A stretch of DNA of 64,000 nt from M3007 sp043764095 (GCA_043764095.1 JAYUKX010000178.1:1-64000), one strand, 5' to 3'; positions 54,801 to 63,424 are shown, counted from the stretch's first letter. The notes: generated from the sequence alone by a model not told the origin. Translations and numbers: made by a program.

Positions 54801-57383
54801 TTCCCTTGTACACCCATTGGCACCAGTAACCGTCAAACTATAATTACCGGCGGGCATAGCGGTCAAATTTTGCGAAGTTTGTCCAGAATCCCAGTTAAAT
54901 GTATAAGGCGCAACGCCCCCGCTAACGTTCACATTAACGGCTCCATTATTCAATTCACAAGTACTTTGAATGGTACTAGCCGTCACATTGGGTTGACTAG
55001 GATTGTCATTTACATTTATATTTGCGGTTTGGGTACAGGATCCATTACCTTGTACCGTAACAGCATAAGAGCCTGGTGCAAGCCCTGTAATAGATGGTGT
55101 AGTAGCACCAGTATCCCATATATAAGTATAAGTACTCAAAGGTGGGGTAACATTCAGGCTGATACTACCATTGCCTCCGTTACAAGTTGTATTATTTACT
55201 ACCGACGAATTAATCGTAATAAGTGGGTTGGTATTATTTACTGTGGCTGTAACCGTACGTGTGCAGCCATTGGCACCAGTAACGACCAATGTGTAAGTTC
55301 CAGCGGGTACATTGGGTAGGTTTTGGGTAGTTGCTCCTCCATCCCATAAAAAGGTATAAGGAGCCACACCGCCTGAAACACTAATATTCACGCTACCATT
55401 AGAAAGTTCGCAAGTAGTCCCCACCGTAGATGAGGTTACATTAGGAAGACTGGGTAGATCCGGGATCGTAACATTGACTACTGTGGTACATGCACCACCG
55501 GCACTCACGGTTGCGGAATAGCCGCCAGGAGCAAGACCTGTTAAGGACGATGTGGTTGCACCAGTATCCCAAGTATAAGTATAGGTACCTGCTGGTGTTG
55601 CATTGAGTGTCACACTACCATTGCCTCCGTTGCATGTTGTATTTGCAACAACAGTCTGCGATACATTGATAGGAGGATTATTATTGGCGAGCGTGACGGA
55701 TGTTGACGTAGTACAACCATTTGCACCAGTAACCGTAACCGCATACGGCCCGGCTGGTACCATAGTTAAGTTTTGGGTAGTTTCACCCCCCCCCCAAGTA
55801 AAAGTAAATGGTGCCAAACCGCCGGATACATTGAGGTTAACAGTGCCATTACTCAGCTCGCAGGTACTCGGAACAGTGGTAAAAGAAGCGGATGGATTTA
55901 CCGGAGCATTGGGTACATTATAACTGGCAGTTTGTGTACACAAGCCTCCGCCATTCACCGTTACCGTGTAGGAACCTGCTGGTAACATGGTAATACTACT
56001 CGTAGTTGCCGCATTCGACCATTCATAGGTATATGTATTTGCTGGCGTAACATTGATTGAAATAGAGCCATTTCCATCAATACAAGTCGTATTCGTGACG
56101 ATAGTTGGTGTGATAACAAACAAAGGATTGGTATTAGGCACATTTACAGTAGTAGCGGTGGTACAGCCATTCATGCTGGTAACCGTTACGGTATAAGACA
56201 TTCCTCCCACTACATTGGTTAAATCCTCGGTTGTTTCACTATTTGACCAAGCATAAGTGTAAGGAGGCGTGCTTCCCGAAACAGAGAGGTTAATAGCGCC
56301 ATTACCTAACCCACAAGTAGAACCAGTAACTACTGCGGTGGCAGTAACAGTTTCCGCAGTAACTGCCGACGAACCCGAAACCATACCAAGACAATTCGCA
56401 GATCCTCCAGTCACATTGAATAAGGTATAAGTACCAATTTGGGAAACAGCATAAGTATAAGGGTTATCGCTGGTGGTGATAGCCGGTTGGTTCACACCAT
56501 TCAGGCGAGGAATAAAAGTCCACGGCCCTTCACCTGTAAACGTTACCGTCAAATTGACCATACCAGTGCCACCCGTACAAATCGTACCCGAGCCTGATAT
56601 AGTAGCCGTCGGCTTTGGTATTATATCAATATCAATACACGAAGGTGTCATATTGGAGTAACAAGCATTGGCTGCGGTGACGCACAATTGAGTATTTTGA
56701 GTTGTTGCGGTAGCAGGAATATTAACAGTTGCCAAAACACCATTAGACGTAACTGTACCTACTGGCGGGGTCAATGTCCAAGTATAGGACGTGGCCACTG
56801 GTACTGTTGCAATTGAATAACCTGCCGACGAACCCGCGCAAATTGTTGCAGGCCCAGTGATAGGCCCTGGAGGATTAGGAGGCACACCTACTGTTGATCC
56901 TTGGGTAACATCAATCGAGTAATCGCAGACATTACCGCCGCAACCGTCCATCACAATATAATAAACTTGCCCAATAATAAAATTAGTGGCAGATAACTCA
57001 AAGGGATTTTCAGTACAAGAGCATTGTAAATCCATGGGGTTATTTACACAGTTTCTGTAGATACCTCCTTGTAAACCCTGATTTGCTCCCGGGGTGCAAT
57101 TGGACGGAGTTACAGTCATGGAAATAGTGGTAGATCCCGCAAAAAAAGCAAACCATTCATCGTTGTTCAATTGCCAGCCCGGGCAACCCGGAAAATTTTG
57201 TGCAGTATTACTATTGTTGATCGTCGCACAATAACCATCGAGGTTTGGGCATAATATGGGTGCTTGAGAGCAACTATTTCCAGGTTGTGGAAATCCTGGA
57301 GGTGGGCATTGCGCCTGAATAATTTGAACAAAACAACCTATAAAAATTACGGATAATAGTAGTAGTCTCTTCATGAAAAACAT
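48819..57383 (-). CDS. Giant SprB-repeat surface adhesin with T9SS type B C-terminus
   Basis: 2854 codons; ATG at 57383, or at 57374 (MKRLLLLSVIF...), which gives the more usual signal peptide. The N-terminal about 30-165 is a Cys-rich beta domain (CPPPGFPQPGNSC ... WFAFFAG), followed by PKD/Ig-like domains to about 350. From about 355 to 2010 run 22 SprB-type repeats of about 75 residues in strict A/B alternation: A units read CxLxNGxxxLxVSG...TVTGANGC and B units CxxxNGxxxxxVTP...GTYTVTVSAGG. Two degenerate SprB units and several Ig-like domains follow. The last about 90 residues are the gliding-motility-associated (CHU_C, type B) sorting domain (DIYVPNIFTPDAEGEN ... RWGEKVFERN). Probably a filamentous motility adhesin or matrix protein. 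Confidence 0.92.
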   Translation of the reverse strand: MFFMKRLLLLSVIFIGCFVQIIQAQCPPPGFPQPGNSCSQAPILCPNLDGYCATINNSNTAQNFPGCPGWQLNNDEWFAFFAGSTTISMTVTPSNCTPGANQGLQGGIYRNCVNNPMDLQCSCTENPFELSATNFIIGQVYYIVMDGCGGNVCDYSIDVTQGSTVGVPPNPPGPITGPATICAGSSAGYSIATVPVATSYTWTLTPPVGTVTSNGVLATVNIPATATTQNTQLCVTAANACYSNMTPSCIDIDIIPKPTATISGSGTICTGGTGMVNLTVTFTGEGPWTFIPRLNGVNQPAITTSDNPYTYAVSQIGTYTLFNVTGGSANCLGMVSGSSAVTAETVTATAVVTGSTCGLGNGAINLSVSGSTPPYTYAWSNSETTEDLTNVVGGMSYTVTVTSMNGCTTATTVNVPNTNPLFVITPTIVTNTTCIDGNGSISINVTPANTYTYEWSNAATTSSITMLPAGSYTVTVNGGGLCTQTASYNVPNAPVNPSASFTTVPSTCELSNGTVNLNVSGGLAPFTFTWGGGETTQNLTMVPAGPYAVTVTGANGCTTSTSVTLANNNPPINVSQTVVANTTCNGGNGSVTLNATPAGTYTYTWDTGATTSSLTGLAPGGYSATVSAGGACTTVVNVTIPDLPSLPNVTSSTVGTTCELSNGSVNISVSGGVAPYTFLWDGGATTQNLPNVPAGTYTLVVTGANGCTRTVTATVNNTNPLITINSSVVNNTTCNGGNGSISLNVTPPLSTYTYIWDTGATTPSITGLAPGSYAVTVQGNGSCTQTANINVNDNPSQPNVTASTIQSTCELNNGAVNVNVSGGVAPYTFNWDSGQTSQNLTAMPAGNYSLTVTGANGCTREINVTINNVNPNINVNANVVPNTSCNSNGTGAVTLIVTPPAAYTFLWSNNATTSSLTNLLAGSYEVTVSAGGACTEVVNVDIIDNPNEPVLDFTTVDAKCGLNNGSVNLSVSGGVTPLTYQWATGQITQDLFNLLPDTYIVTVTGANGCSAVGFATVDDSPIAITINYNVTGNTNCTAVGNGSIILSVTPANATVLWSSGQTTKSISNLLPGEYTVIVSAGGNCTETQTITIDDDSEAPYLSYEITEAICGLSNGSIDLTVDDGVAPYTYKWSSGQMVQDLTNRLAGTYTVTVTTARGCTATAEATIPDNDPGLIILATVFENTSCTAPNGTIYTEILPDGYSYTYKWNNNSMSPNLLNVGTGNYTVTVTLGTCVVSETIEMTTNAVPPNLAVSGTAATCGVSNGTATATASAGVTPYTYKWSTNATTATINNLAPGVYTVTVRGANGCSTTATTTIGNNTIALNVNGVIVENTSCVAGNGAIDITVTPTGTYTYLWSNTAMTEDITGLAEGTYTVTVTAGPTCSASTTFIVVKNTSDPVITPVITPDICGQSIGAIDLSLTGGGGGYVYLWNNSAATEDLASITSGTYTVTVTASNGCTDTEILTVANNSNTFSLSGAATPLTNCAASNGTINLIITPTGPYQINWSTSSVTEDLAGLSAGTYTVTVTQSGSCTASVTFVVEDNLTYPSLNTSVTSEICGLKNGALSATTTGGTTPYTYAWSSGQTTEDLTNISANFYTLTVTDINNCTATTAAVVPDNSIAFALDGITTANTSCGANNGAIQLNVSPANGNYTYLWSNTSLLEDLVNIDGGDYSVTVSAGGTCTNVASFVVLDNTLSPIIVESVTAAQCAKANGAISLNVTGSTMPYTYKWNNNATTTGLNNIQAGTYTVTVTGADACTTENTITIPDNAFSPSISGTPVENTSCTSPNGSISISVTPADIYTYIWASGQTTNTINTLQAGTYSVTVSAGGACTAVSNFTVDNNTQSPTIADVIAPSVCSQPVGGINITVSGGIAPFTYKWNNNATTEDLSNLFAGTYTVTVKGANGCTSTATYTVTNESNNFNIAESLTPNSSCTVGNGSINLTVVPLGTYTYKWSNNAVLEDLTGLLPGTFTVTVTDAAGCAISEIYTLSADIQPVTLSGSKTDILCFGDKSGGIDLTVDTGTPTYTYNWQPAQAGNPQDLANIGAGNYQVTVTDTKNCTATIAFAVTQPATDNALDCDQSKTVSIPGASDGEGAVTITGGTPPYNIEWTPGSTATNLQPGVFKIQNLVEGSYAVTVTDANGCPVQCGFNIGLVDCETEVGTMSSLSLAKCGATCITATYSNVGQFLDPNDVLQFVLHTGNSNLIVNELARNTQPSFCFNPTTMTYGTTYYISAVAGNNDGTGNVVLSDFCTVVSFGTPIVFNEKPDATALPVLPISCANKQVSITGNSSIVSSVFDWTTTAGGTIIGNNNTAMINAGTAGNYQLITTANGCKDTIIVAVKDITNNPIATILADPNDILDCKIDQIILAGGIEGTTNPNTVWYSNGMVFSNNNPVPVGDPGTYTFVLVDTLTFCADTATIVINENQAYPPLNIANPATITCANPIITLTGSSPFVGIVFKWARINGTDTTIISNTPTAGVSQAGVYYLIGIDPANTCTNIESVTVTSNVALPTVDAGAPFNMDCFGETLPLSGSASGSSTNLALAWSTNNGNILSGNTTLTPLITLPGTYKLVVTDNVNGCVASDDVIIPPDAPVANLLVQQPACYGELGRIVVESVTGGAPPVNYSLNNGGFTTKTEFNNLTGGTYTLLVKDAQGCTTTAEATITVPPLFDITLLPDVLIKIGEAYEINVGVNVPLSEIRSVKWTPSDRLSCDTCLNTIATPLKQTGYEIVAVNQNGCEDREYIVVRVDTRLDIYVPNIFTPDAEGENSKLTIFADPSKQLKIKTFQIFSRWGEKVFERNNFEPNLPDLGWDGKFGTVSLNPAVFVWYAIIIGPAGDEILLEGDVTLER
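55786..55795 (-). repeat. 10-G homopolymer in the giant adhesin gene
   Basis: Ten C on the plus strand, i.e. ten G in the coding strand, within WGGGE of an A-type repeat near residue 530. The frame is intact at this length; a one-base slip would truncate the protein after about one fifth. Confidence 0.85.
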
Positions 57384-57753
57384 GATAATTTATTAATAAG
57401 CAAGTAAGGTAAACAGGATTAAATAATATAGAGCATTACGTCGGTTATTGGATGGATTAAAAGAAGTGCAAAAATAGAAAAAAATTTCCGATTTTTGCGA
57501 AAAAATGATGACTTTTTAAAGATGGACAGTCCATTATCTTCTATTTTAGCCAACTCATAGTTGCGTAAAACAGAAGAAGTATGTCTAAATGCTTTAGTAA
57601 GAGATATAATTATTTGGAGCAGTTTAGCAAAATGGTTAAAAATTCTGATTTATAAAAACGCATATCCTACGCTGTTGTAGCGTAACCATCACATTATGTG
57701 TTAGATGATATTTCGACTTAATTCGCTGCCTAGTAAATTGATTTTCAATTACA
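57384..57753. promoter_or_regulatory. Upstream region of the giant adhesin gene
   Basis: 370 A/T-rich bases. A minus-strand -7-like box TATTTTTG (57476-57469) fits TAnnTTTG and would give a leader of about 80 bases; the -33 element is only TTTT-like near 57500. A small hairpin CTACGCTGTTGTAGCGT is at about 57668-57684, possibly the end of the ABC operon transcript. No reading frame convincing. Confidence 0.45.
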
Positions 57754-59007
57754 TTAATCAGTCAATGCAGCCGACAAATTCATCCGCCAGGCTTTAATAG
57801 CAGGTAACAATGCAGCAAATATACCAACACCCAATACTACTGCACCTAAAATGCCTTCTTCGGGGATCAGTTGACTGGTCAAATTTACCCGCAAATCCGA
57901 ACCCGCTTGTTCATTAATTACCCATATCCCTACCCTACTCAATGCTAGTCCACACAAAAAGCCCAATATCGAAAGTACTACACCTTCTGTGAGCAATAAT
58001 GCCGCCAGCATAAAGCGGCTACTCCCCAACGAACGTAACAATGCCAATTCATATTTTCGCTCCTTTAAACGGTTGTATAAAGCAATAAATACGCTAAATC
58101 CAGAAATAAGCATAATTGCAAAGGCCAACATACGTAATGTCGTAATACCCAAACCCATTAAATGAAACAGTCGATTCATTTCCAAAGCAGGTACCGCTGC
58201 TTGCATCGTAGTACCCGAATTCACCATTCGTGGAAAAGTCATAATCCCCATTGGCGACCTAAATTTGACCAAATAAGCTGTTACTTCACGGGTAGAATCA
58301 AGGGCTTGTTCGTGCTCATGATCATGGCCTTCGTGTTCCTCCCCTGCCGAATGATGATGGTCGCCTGGTGCTTCGGCTTCATCGTGGTGCGCTCCCTCGT
58401 CGTGCATTTCCCAAATAGAGGAGAGCGGGGTCACTATTAGGTTATCGAGAATAGTCTGTGTAGGGGCTAAAATACCCGTAACAATATAGTCGTGTCCTTC
58501 GTGTACTTCCCCTTGTTCCGCCTCGCCGTGTGTACCTTGAAAAGTAGAGCCTACTATGTGTCCGGTGGCTTTGGCAACATTAGCGCCTAGTACCACATCT
58601 AATGAATGCTCAAAGAATTTACCATCTTGTAACACCCCTTCATACTTGTGGACATAATTTGTATCGGTACCCAAAATCCTAAAACTACGATAAGAATCAC
58701 CATAAGACAGTGGAATGGTCTGTTTGACCATCTTATTTTGCATCAATTTTTGCGCTTCCATCAAATTGATATTACCCGTTGGGGCATCTACATGATACAC
58801 CGCCGATAATACCAATTGCAATGGACTACCTTTAGCACCGACCACCAAATCAATATCCCTTAAATCGTTTTCAAACTTTTGTTCTAATTGGCGCTGCACC
58901 AATAATAACAAGGATATAATGCCTGTACTAAAGGCCAACAAAACCACACTCAATGTAGTATTTAGTGGTTTAAACCATAAATTCCGCCAAACTATATTTA
59001 AAAACAT
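57754..59007 (-). CDS. FtsX/MacB-type ABC transporter permease with His-rich loop
   Basis: 417 residues, MacB/LolC fold: membrane segment near 18-38, a large periplasmic domain, then three segments near 285-310, 330-355 and 370-400, with the conserved cytoplasmic ERKYELALLRSLGSS. The periplasmic domain contains an unusual His/Asp/Glu-rich stretch at about 203-238 (EMHDEGAHHDEAEAPGDHHH, then EEHEGHDHEHEQ) likely to bind Zn2+ or other transition metals. Pairs with the ATPase encoded 30 bases upstream. Such proteins export or extract substrates mechanically (lipoproteins, peptides). Substrate unknown. Confidence 0.87.
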   Translation of the reverse strand: MFLNIVWRNLWFKPLNTTLSVVLLAFSTGIISLLLLVQRQLEQKFENDLRDIDLVVGAKGSPLQLVLSAVYHVDAPTGNINLMEAQKLMQNKMVKQTIPLSYGDSYRSFRILGTDTNYVHKYEGVLQDGKFFEHSLDVVLGANVAKATGHIVGSTFQGTHGEAEQGEVHEGHDYIVTGILAPTQTILDNLIVTPLSSIWEMHDEGAHHDEAEAPGDHHHSAGEEHEGHDHEHEQALDSTREVTAYLVKFRSPMGIMTFPRMVNSGTTMQAAVPALEMNRLFHLMGLGITTLRMLAFAIMLISGFSVFIALYNRLKERKYELALLRSLGSSRFMLAALLLTEGVVLSILGFLCGLALSRVGIWVINEQAGSDLRVNLTSQLIPEEGILGAVVLGVGIFAALLPAIKAWRMNLSAALTD

Positions 59008-59036
59008 ACTTTTTTGTTACTGTAATATAAAATGAA

Positions 59037-59669
59037 CTATCCATTCAAATCAACCCGATGTTTGATCTTTTCTTTTAATCGACCATCGTGTGTCACGATA
59101 ACCAAGGCAGAACCCTGCTGTGCTGCCATTTCACTCAACAAATGATACACTTCATCGCAATTTTGATCGTCTAATGCGCTCGTAGGTTCATCTGCCAGCA
59201 ACAAACTGGGGTGGTTGATCACAGCGCGAATGATAGAAATGCGCTGCTGTTCACCGATACTCAACTTAGAGGGCAATCGCTTTAAGGTATGCGCAACACC
59301 TAAGCGATCGGCTAAGCCTAATATGGTTTTAGTATCCTGTTTACTATGCCCCAGCCAACCCGGTAGTTTTAAATTATCCAGTACGGTTAATGCTGCTAAA
59401 AAATGAGCTTTTTGATAAACTAATCCAATATTTTTGGCACGAAAAGCATCTTTTTGTGCTGATGACAAGGTGTTTATATCTGTCTTATTGATATTTATTT
59501 TGCCTTGATTGGTATGCAATATACCCGCCAAAAGGTGTAGCAAAGTGGTTTTACCACACCCAGATTGACCAGTAACTAATAGTATTTCTCCTGCTTTGCA
59601 CTGCAGTTGAGGGAACAAGAATCCACGCTCACTATTGTATTGAAACGCTACGTTTTCGGTACTTAACAT
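59037..59669 (-). CDS. ABC transporter ATP-binding protein (LolD/MacB type)
   Basis: 210 residues. Walker A GQSGCGKTT (near 34-42), Q-loop VYQKAHF (near 85), signature SIGEQQR (near 139) in which the usual SGGQ is SIGE, Walker B LLLADEPTSALDD (near 157) and switch His in IVTHDGRLK (near 192). The altered signature occurs in some LolD relatives and does not exclude activity. Drives the adjacent permease. Its ATG follows the T9SS gene stop by three bases. Confidence 0.93.
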   Translation of the reverse strand: MLSTENVAFQYNSERGFLFPQLQCKAGEILLVTGQSGCGKTTLLHLLAGILHTNQGKININKTDINTLSSAQKDAFRAKNIGLVYQKAHFLAALTVLDNLKLPGWLGHSKQDTKTILGLADRLGVAHTLKRLPSKLSIGEQQRISIIRAVINHPSLLLADEPTSALDDQNCDEVYHLLSEMAAQQGSALVIVTHDGRLKEKIKHRVDLNG

Positions 59670-59672
59670 CGA

Positions 59673-62600
59673 TTAAATTTTTGTCATTTTCATGGTAATG
59701 GTCTGTTGAGCATCTTTAATAGTGGCAAAATAAATACCAGATGGCCAATTTTGTGTATCAATAGTAATGGATTTCGGACCAATTGTTACCTCCATTTTTT
59801 GGGCATAAAAAGGCACTCCATTTATATTTGTAATGATCAAATCCACTTCTTGTTCAGTCGCGAAATCAAGCCTGAATTGAGATAAAAATGGATTCGGTTG
59901 AATCCTTATCTGCTGCGGGGTACTGGCCTCTTGCTCCAATGGACGCATCACAATACTGCGTTCTTGGCCATTCATGGTATATGACTCAGATTTTAAAGTG
60001 GGCGTTTGAATAATTTTTGACCCGTCCATTGTCCCCGACAACCAACCCAAAAGTATAGGTTGTGCTGTATGTTGAATTGGATTTTCACAATTGATACTCA
60101 ATACATTTTCATCCAAACTAACATGCTCATCATCCACTAAAACGGGTCGAAACAATGTATTTTTCGATACTTCTAAGGCAAATTGGAAACCCAACAATGG
60201 TTCATTAGCATGTACATAAAGTGGTGTCCAGCCCTCTTTACTTTCCTTTTCTGCCAAGTACAATTCCATACCTAGAGGGGCATCTCGATCATCTAGCGTT
60301 GTCATCGGATTTGGCGCAGCAGTATAATCCACATCCCCAATTTTGATGGCGTAAAAGTCGGCATTTTCTGTTAAATTATACACAGATGAAAGATTTATTT
60401 GTTCAGGAAATTGGGTAGCAAATGGATTATCTATTGCTGGAAAAAGGAAACCTCGTGGTACAAAACGCCAAGATAGGTTATTCGGAAAAGCATTCAAAGT
60501 ACCCAATATTGCTTTTCTAAGCGTCACGATATCAAATGTGGTAACGGTACCCGATCGGTTTACATCGGCGGCGATTAATTTAAATGGAGTGTTTAAGGGT
60601 TCTAAATTGAGGATATGCCTCGAAATCAAAATCAAATCGTAGGTATTAACGCCATTTGTTAAGTTGGAACTTTCTAATCTGGGTTTCACAAAATAATTAC
60701 CAAATAGCGTTAAATCATTGAAAAAGTAATAATTAAATGGATCTGCATTGAGCGATGAACCCACCAATAAAGTATCCGGCATTTGAAAGAGATCAAAATT
60801 TAAAACTACAGTTTGGCCAATCATATTTTGCGCCGTACCACTTATTGCTGGATGGTAGTCCGTGCACACTTCTTCTGGATCAGTAATGGCCACAATAGAA
60901 TTACAAAACGCAGCATTTCCAAAAGCGTCTCTCGCCCAAATACGTACGGGACGAAAACCTATATCATCACAATCAAACGAAACAAATGATTGAGGTCCAC
61001 CAGATGCATTGGTAGGAAAACGGGTACCAAATGGTTCATGTTCGATGGCTTTCTGGATTTGATTGGGCATTGTTACACTATCCATCACACTGAAAAGAAG
61101 ATCAAGAGCAGCAACAGTCACCGTATCAGCACCCATCGAAGGAATAGCAACAGTTATATCAGGGATACATGTTAACACTGGCGGGGCACAATCATCCGAT
61201 ACGGTAAAACGATGCTCAAAAATACTTTCATTACCACATTCATCGGCTACTGTCCATACCACTCTATGGTATCCATATGGGAACTGAGGCGTAGTAAAAA
61301 TATTCGGAGATGTCATAGTGTTCCACGCTACCCTCGCCCTCAAAGAATCGTTTTGGATATATTTTTCTAATCCAAACAAATACTTATTATTAATGCCTGT
61401 TATCCTCTTGTCAAAGACCCGTTGTTCTTCAGGGCCATTAATATTTTGGTACATTATGCTTCCTGCGGGAGGAATATTATTGGAACTAACTTTTGTCTCC
61501 TCCACACCATCGGAATTAAGATCTAAATATAGGTCAAATTGAACGCCAATATCGTTTTCACTACAATTATCTTTTAATTTTAAGGCAATTTCAACGGGGC
61601 ATTCAAACAGATCATTGCTGTTACTAGCCGGATTAAACCAGTTGCCGCCTTGCCACATATTGGGGTCATTTTGGGTTTTATCGCAAAAGGCAGCACTGCT
61701 TACAACCCTACCTTTAGGCGCAATAGTATCGTAAACAAAAATCTTTTGTTGATAGATATACCCATTCACTGTGGGTGTCCAAAAAGTACTAAAATTGGTC
61801 TCCACAATATCCGATGGTTGAACCATCATCAAACTCGCTGTACCCAAAGGCCCTACTGTTGGCCCCGGTAAATTAGCAGGAGCAAAAGGCGACACTGCTG
61901 TCGCTGTAGGATTGGGAACAAAAACCAACGGCAATGAACTAGAGTAATGGCACCAATTCAATAATCTCCAAGTTCGTGAAATAAACATGCACGGTCCGTT
62001 GATAAAAGTCACATTGTAAGTTAATGTATCAATATAAGTGATGTTCATATTTTCACAATTACCATCCAATACCGTCGGTTTACCCATTTTTTCTGGCGAA
62101 AGATCAACGCAACCATAATTGAGTTGGTCGGCAGGAAATGCTACGGAATAAAACTGTTCATTGACCACCGCTATAGTTTGCGTACTTGTAGCCGTGTTAC
62201 CAGCGCAATCGCGGGCCGTAAAACGCCTTCTGATCGTGCCTCTTTTACAAGCAAGATCAAAAGTAATATTTTGATCAGTGTAGAAAACAGTATCCAAACA
62301 ACAATTATCCGTTGCAGTAGGATACGATACCTGAAAGGAAGGATTTGTATAGTCTTCGCAACTTAAAGAAATACTTGGAAGTACGGCTATTTGCGGCTTA
62401 ACCGATTCACCAACTACTACCTTAGTGATACAGTCATCAAAATTACCAACACCGAAATTGGCATCGATACCACCTGTATCAACTGCCATATTATATACTC
62501 GAAGCACCACCTCAACAGTGTCGCCTGCATCTGCACAACAAAATTGTAATTGTGAACGGAACAGGTCATCCGATCCACAAGCCCCTGGTTGTAGGCGTTT

Positions 62601-62843
62601 TATTTTAAAAAAAAGGAAATTTCCATTTTGGTCGTAGCTACCATCGTCCAACTGTGGAGCATTAAGGCTACGGATGCCTGCACTACTGAGTGTGAGGTTG
62701 TATACCCCATTACAAACAGCAACAGGGGCTATCTGTTGCTCACTAGAACGGTAAGGGAACTGGTTTGTATAAATACTATTACTGGTGAGCCAAGTAACAT
62801 AAGTTAATATGCCCGTAAAAATGTAAAATCGAGTTTGCCACAT
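59673..62843 (-). CDS. T9SS-secreted protein with HYR-like and dockerin-like domains
   Basis: 1056 residues. A hydrophobic N-terminal segment near residues 5-22 serves as signal. The first 650 residues are tandem beta-sandwich HYR-like domains with many Cys (SLSCEDYTNPSFQVSYPTAT; ARDCAGNTATST; VADECGNESIFEHRFTVSDDC). About 707-781 is a dockerin-like segment with two Ca-binding repeats (YDLILISRHILN and DVNRSGTVTTFDIVTLRKA). The type A sorting domain is at about 977-1056 (IQPNPFLSQFRL ... WPSGIYFATI). It is followed three bases later by the ABC transporter genes. Dockerin function outside cellulosomes is not established. Confidence 0.85.
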   Translation of the reverse strand: MWQTRFYIFTGILTYVTWLTSNSIYTNQFPYRSSEQQIAPVAVCNGVYNLTLSSAGIRSLNAPQLDDGSYDQNGNFLFFKIKRLQPGACGSDDLFRSQLQFCCADAGDTVEVVLRVYNMAVDTGGIDANFGVGNFDDCITKVVVGESVKPQIAVLPSISLSCEDYTNPSFQVSYPTATDNCCLDTVFYTDQNITFDLACKRGTIRRRFTARDCAGNTATSTQTIAVVNEQFYSVAFPADQLNYGCVDLSPEKMGKPTVLDGNCENMNITYIDTLTYNVTFINGPCMFISRTWRLLNWCHYSSSLPLVFVPNPTATAVSPFAPANLPGPTVGPLGTASLMMVQPSDIVETNFSTFWTPTVNGYIYQQKIFVYDTIAPKGRVVSSAAFCDKTQNDPNMWQGGNWFNPASNSNDLFECPVEIALKLKDNCSENDIGVQFDLYLDLNSDGVEETKVSSNNIPPAGSIMYQNINGPEEQRVFDKRITGINNKYLFGLEKYIQNDSLRARVAWNTMTSPNIFTTPQFPYGYHRVVWTVADECGNESIFEHRFTVSDDCAPPVLTCIPDITVAIPSMGADTVTVAALDLLFSVMDSVTMPNQIQKAIEHEPFGTRFPTNASGGPQSFVSFDCDDIGFRPVRIWARDAFGNAAFCNSIVAITDPEEVCTDYHPAISGTAQNMIGQTVVLNFDLFQMPDTLLVGSSLNADPFNYYFFNDLTLFGNYFVKPRLESSNLTNGVNTYDLILISRHILNLEPLNTPFKLIAADVNRSGTVTTFDIVTLRKAILGTLNAFPNNLSWRFVPRGFLFPAIDNPFATQFPEQINLSSVYNLTENADFYAIKIGDVDYTAAPNPMTTLDDRDAPLGMELYLAEKESKEGWTPLYVHANEPLLGFQFALEVSKNTLFRPVLVDDEHVSLDENVLSINCENPIQHTAQPILLGWLSGTMDGSKIIQTPTLKSESYTMNGQERSIVMRPLEQEASTPQQIRIQPNPFLSQFRLDFATEQEVDLIITNINGVPFYAQKMEVTIGPKSITIDTQNWPSGIYFATIKDAQQTITMKMTKI

Positions 62844-62934
62844 AGGGTTAGTTCGTTTAGTTGTTTAGGCGGGATAAATGGATTAAAAAAAATATTTTTT
62901 GGGTTGCTGTGGACACACAACAACCCAAAAGACA

Positions 62935-63393
62935 TTACTGTGCTTGTAGTGGCCCCAATAAGATGCCCTTCATAGCCAAGGTAACAACAATAAGCAACGT
63001 AGCAATACCTGTATAAATAGCTACAGTCTTATGCTTTGCGGTGCTATCCGTTTTGCGCTTGGAGAAGGTGCGGCCTAATTGCACCAATACAATGGCTACA
63101 ATCATCGTTGAAATGTGTTCTACACCAAAATAACGGAGTAGTGGATCTTTCATCGCAGCACCCATATTAGCACGTGCCTGTTGCGCATAAGCACTTGTTA
63201 CAAAGTATTGAAGCAAACCTCCCAATAATTGAAGATGCGCCAATCCGACTAATACGCCGCCTGCGATAGAATCGGCCTTTTCGTAAGGGCGATTACTTAG
63301 CCACCCAGAGATGGAGCGGTACAGCACAAAAGCCAATGCTGCTAAAATTAAATAACGATTGTAATAATGAAGGTGATGTAACCCTGTTGCCAT
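62935..63393 (-). CDS. Small four-helix membrane protein, cytochrome-b-like
   Basis: 152 residues with four predicted membrane segments. The N-terminus GLHHLHYYNRYLILAAL has the paired His and aromatic pattern of a small heme-b-type protein often annotated cytochrome B in Bacteroidota; further His are in VGLAHLQLLGGLL and GVEHISTM, which gives four His in hydrophobic segments that could serve as ligands. It starts upstream of the T9SS gene by 92 bases. Redox role is inferred from the family pattern only. Confidence 0.6.
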   Translation of the reverse strand: MATGLHHLHYYNRYLILAALAFVLYRSISGWLSNRPYEKADSIAGGVLVGLAHLQLLGGLLQYFVTSAYAQQARANMGAAMKDPLLRYFGVEHISTMIVAIVLVQLGRTFSKRKTDSTAKHKTVAIYTGIATLLIVVTLAMKGILLGPLQAQ

Positions 63394-63424
63394 AATATTT
63401 TAAAATTATTATTATAAATTTAAG

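Noticed and set aside
51360..56330. Tandem DNA repeat array or CRISPR-like array in the giant gene
   Set aside because: The periodicity is a protein repeat (SprB units) in one open frame; the DNA units are strongly diverged.
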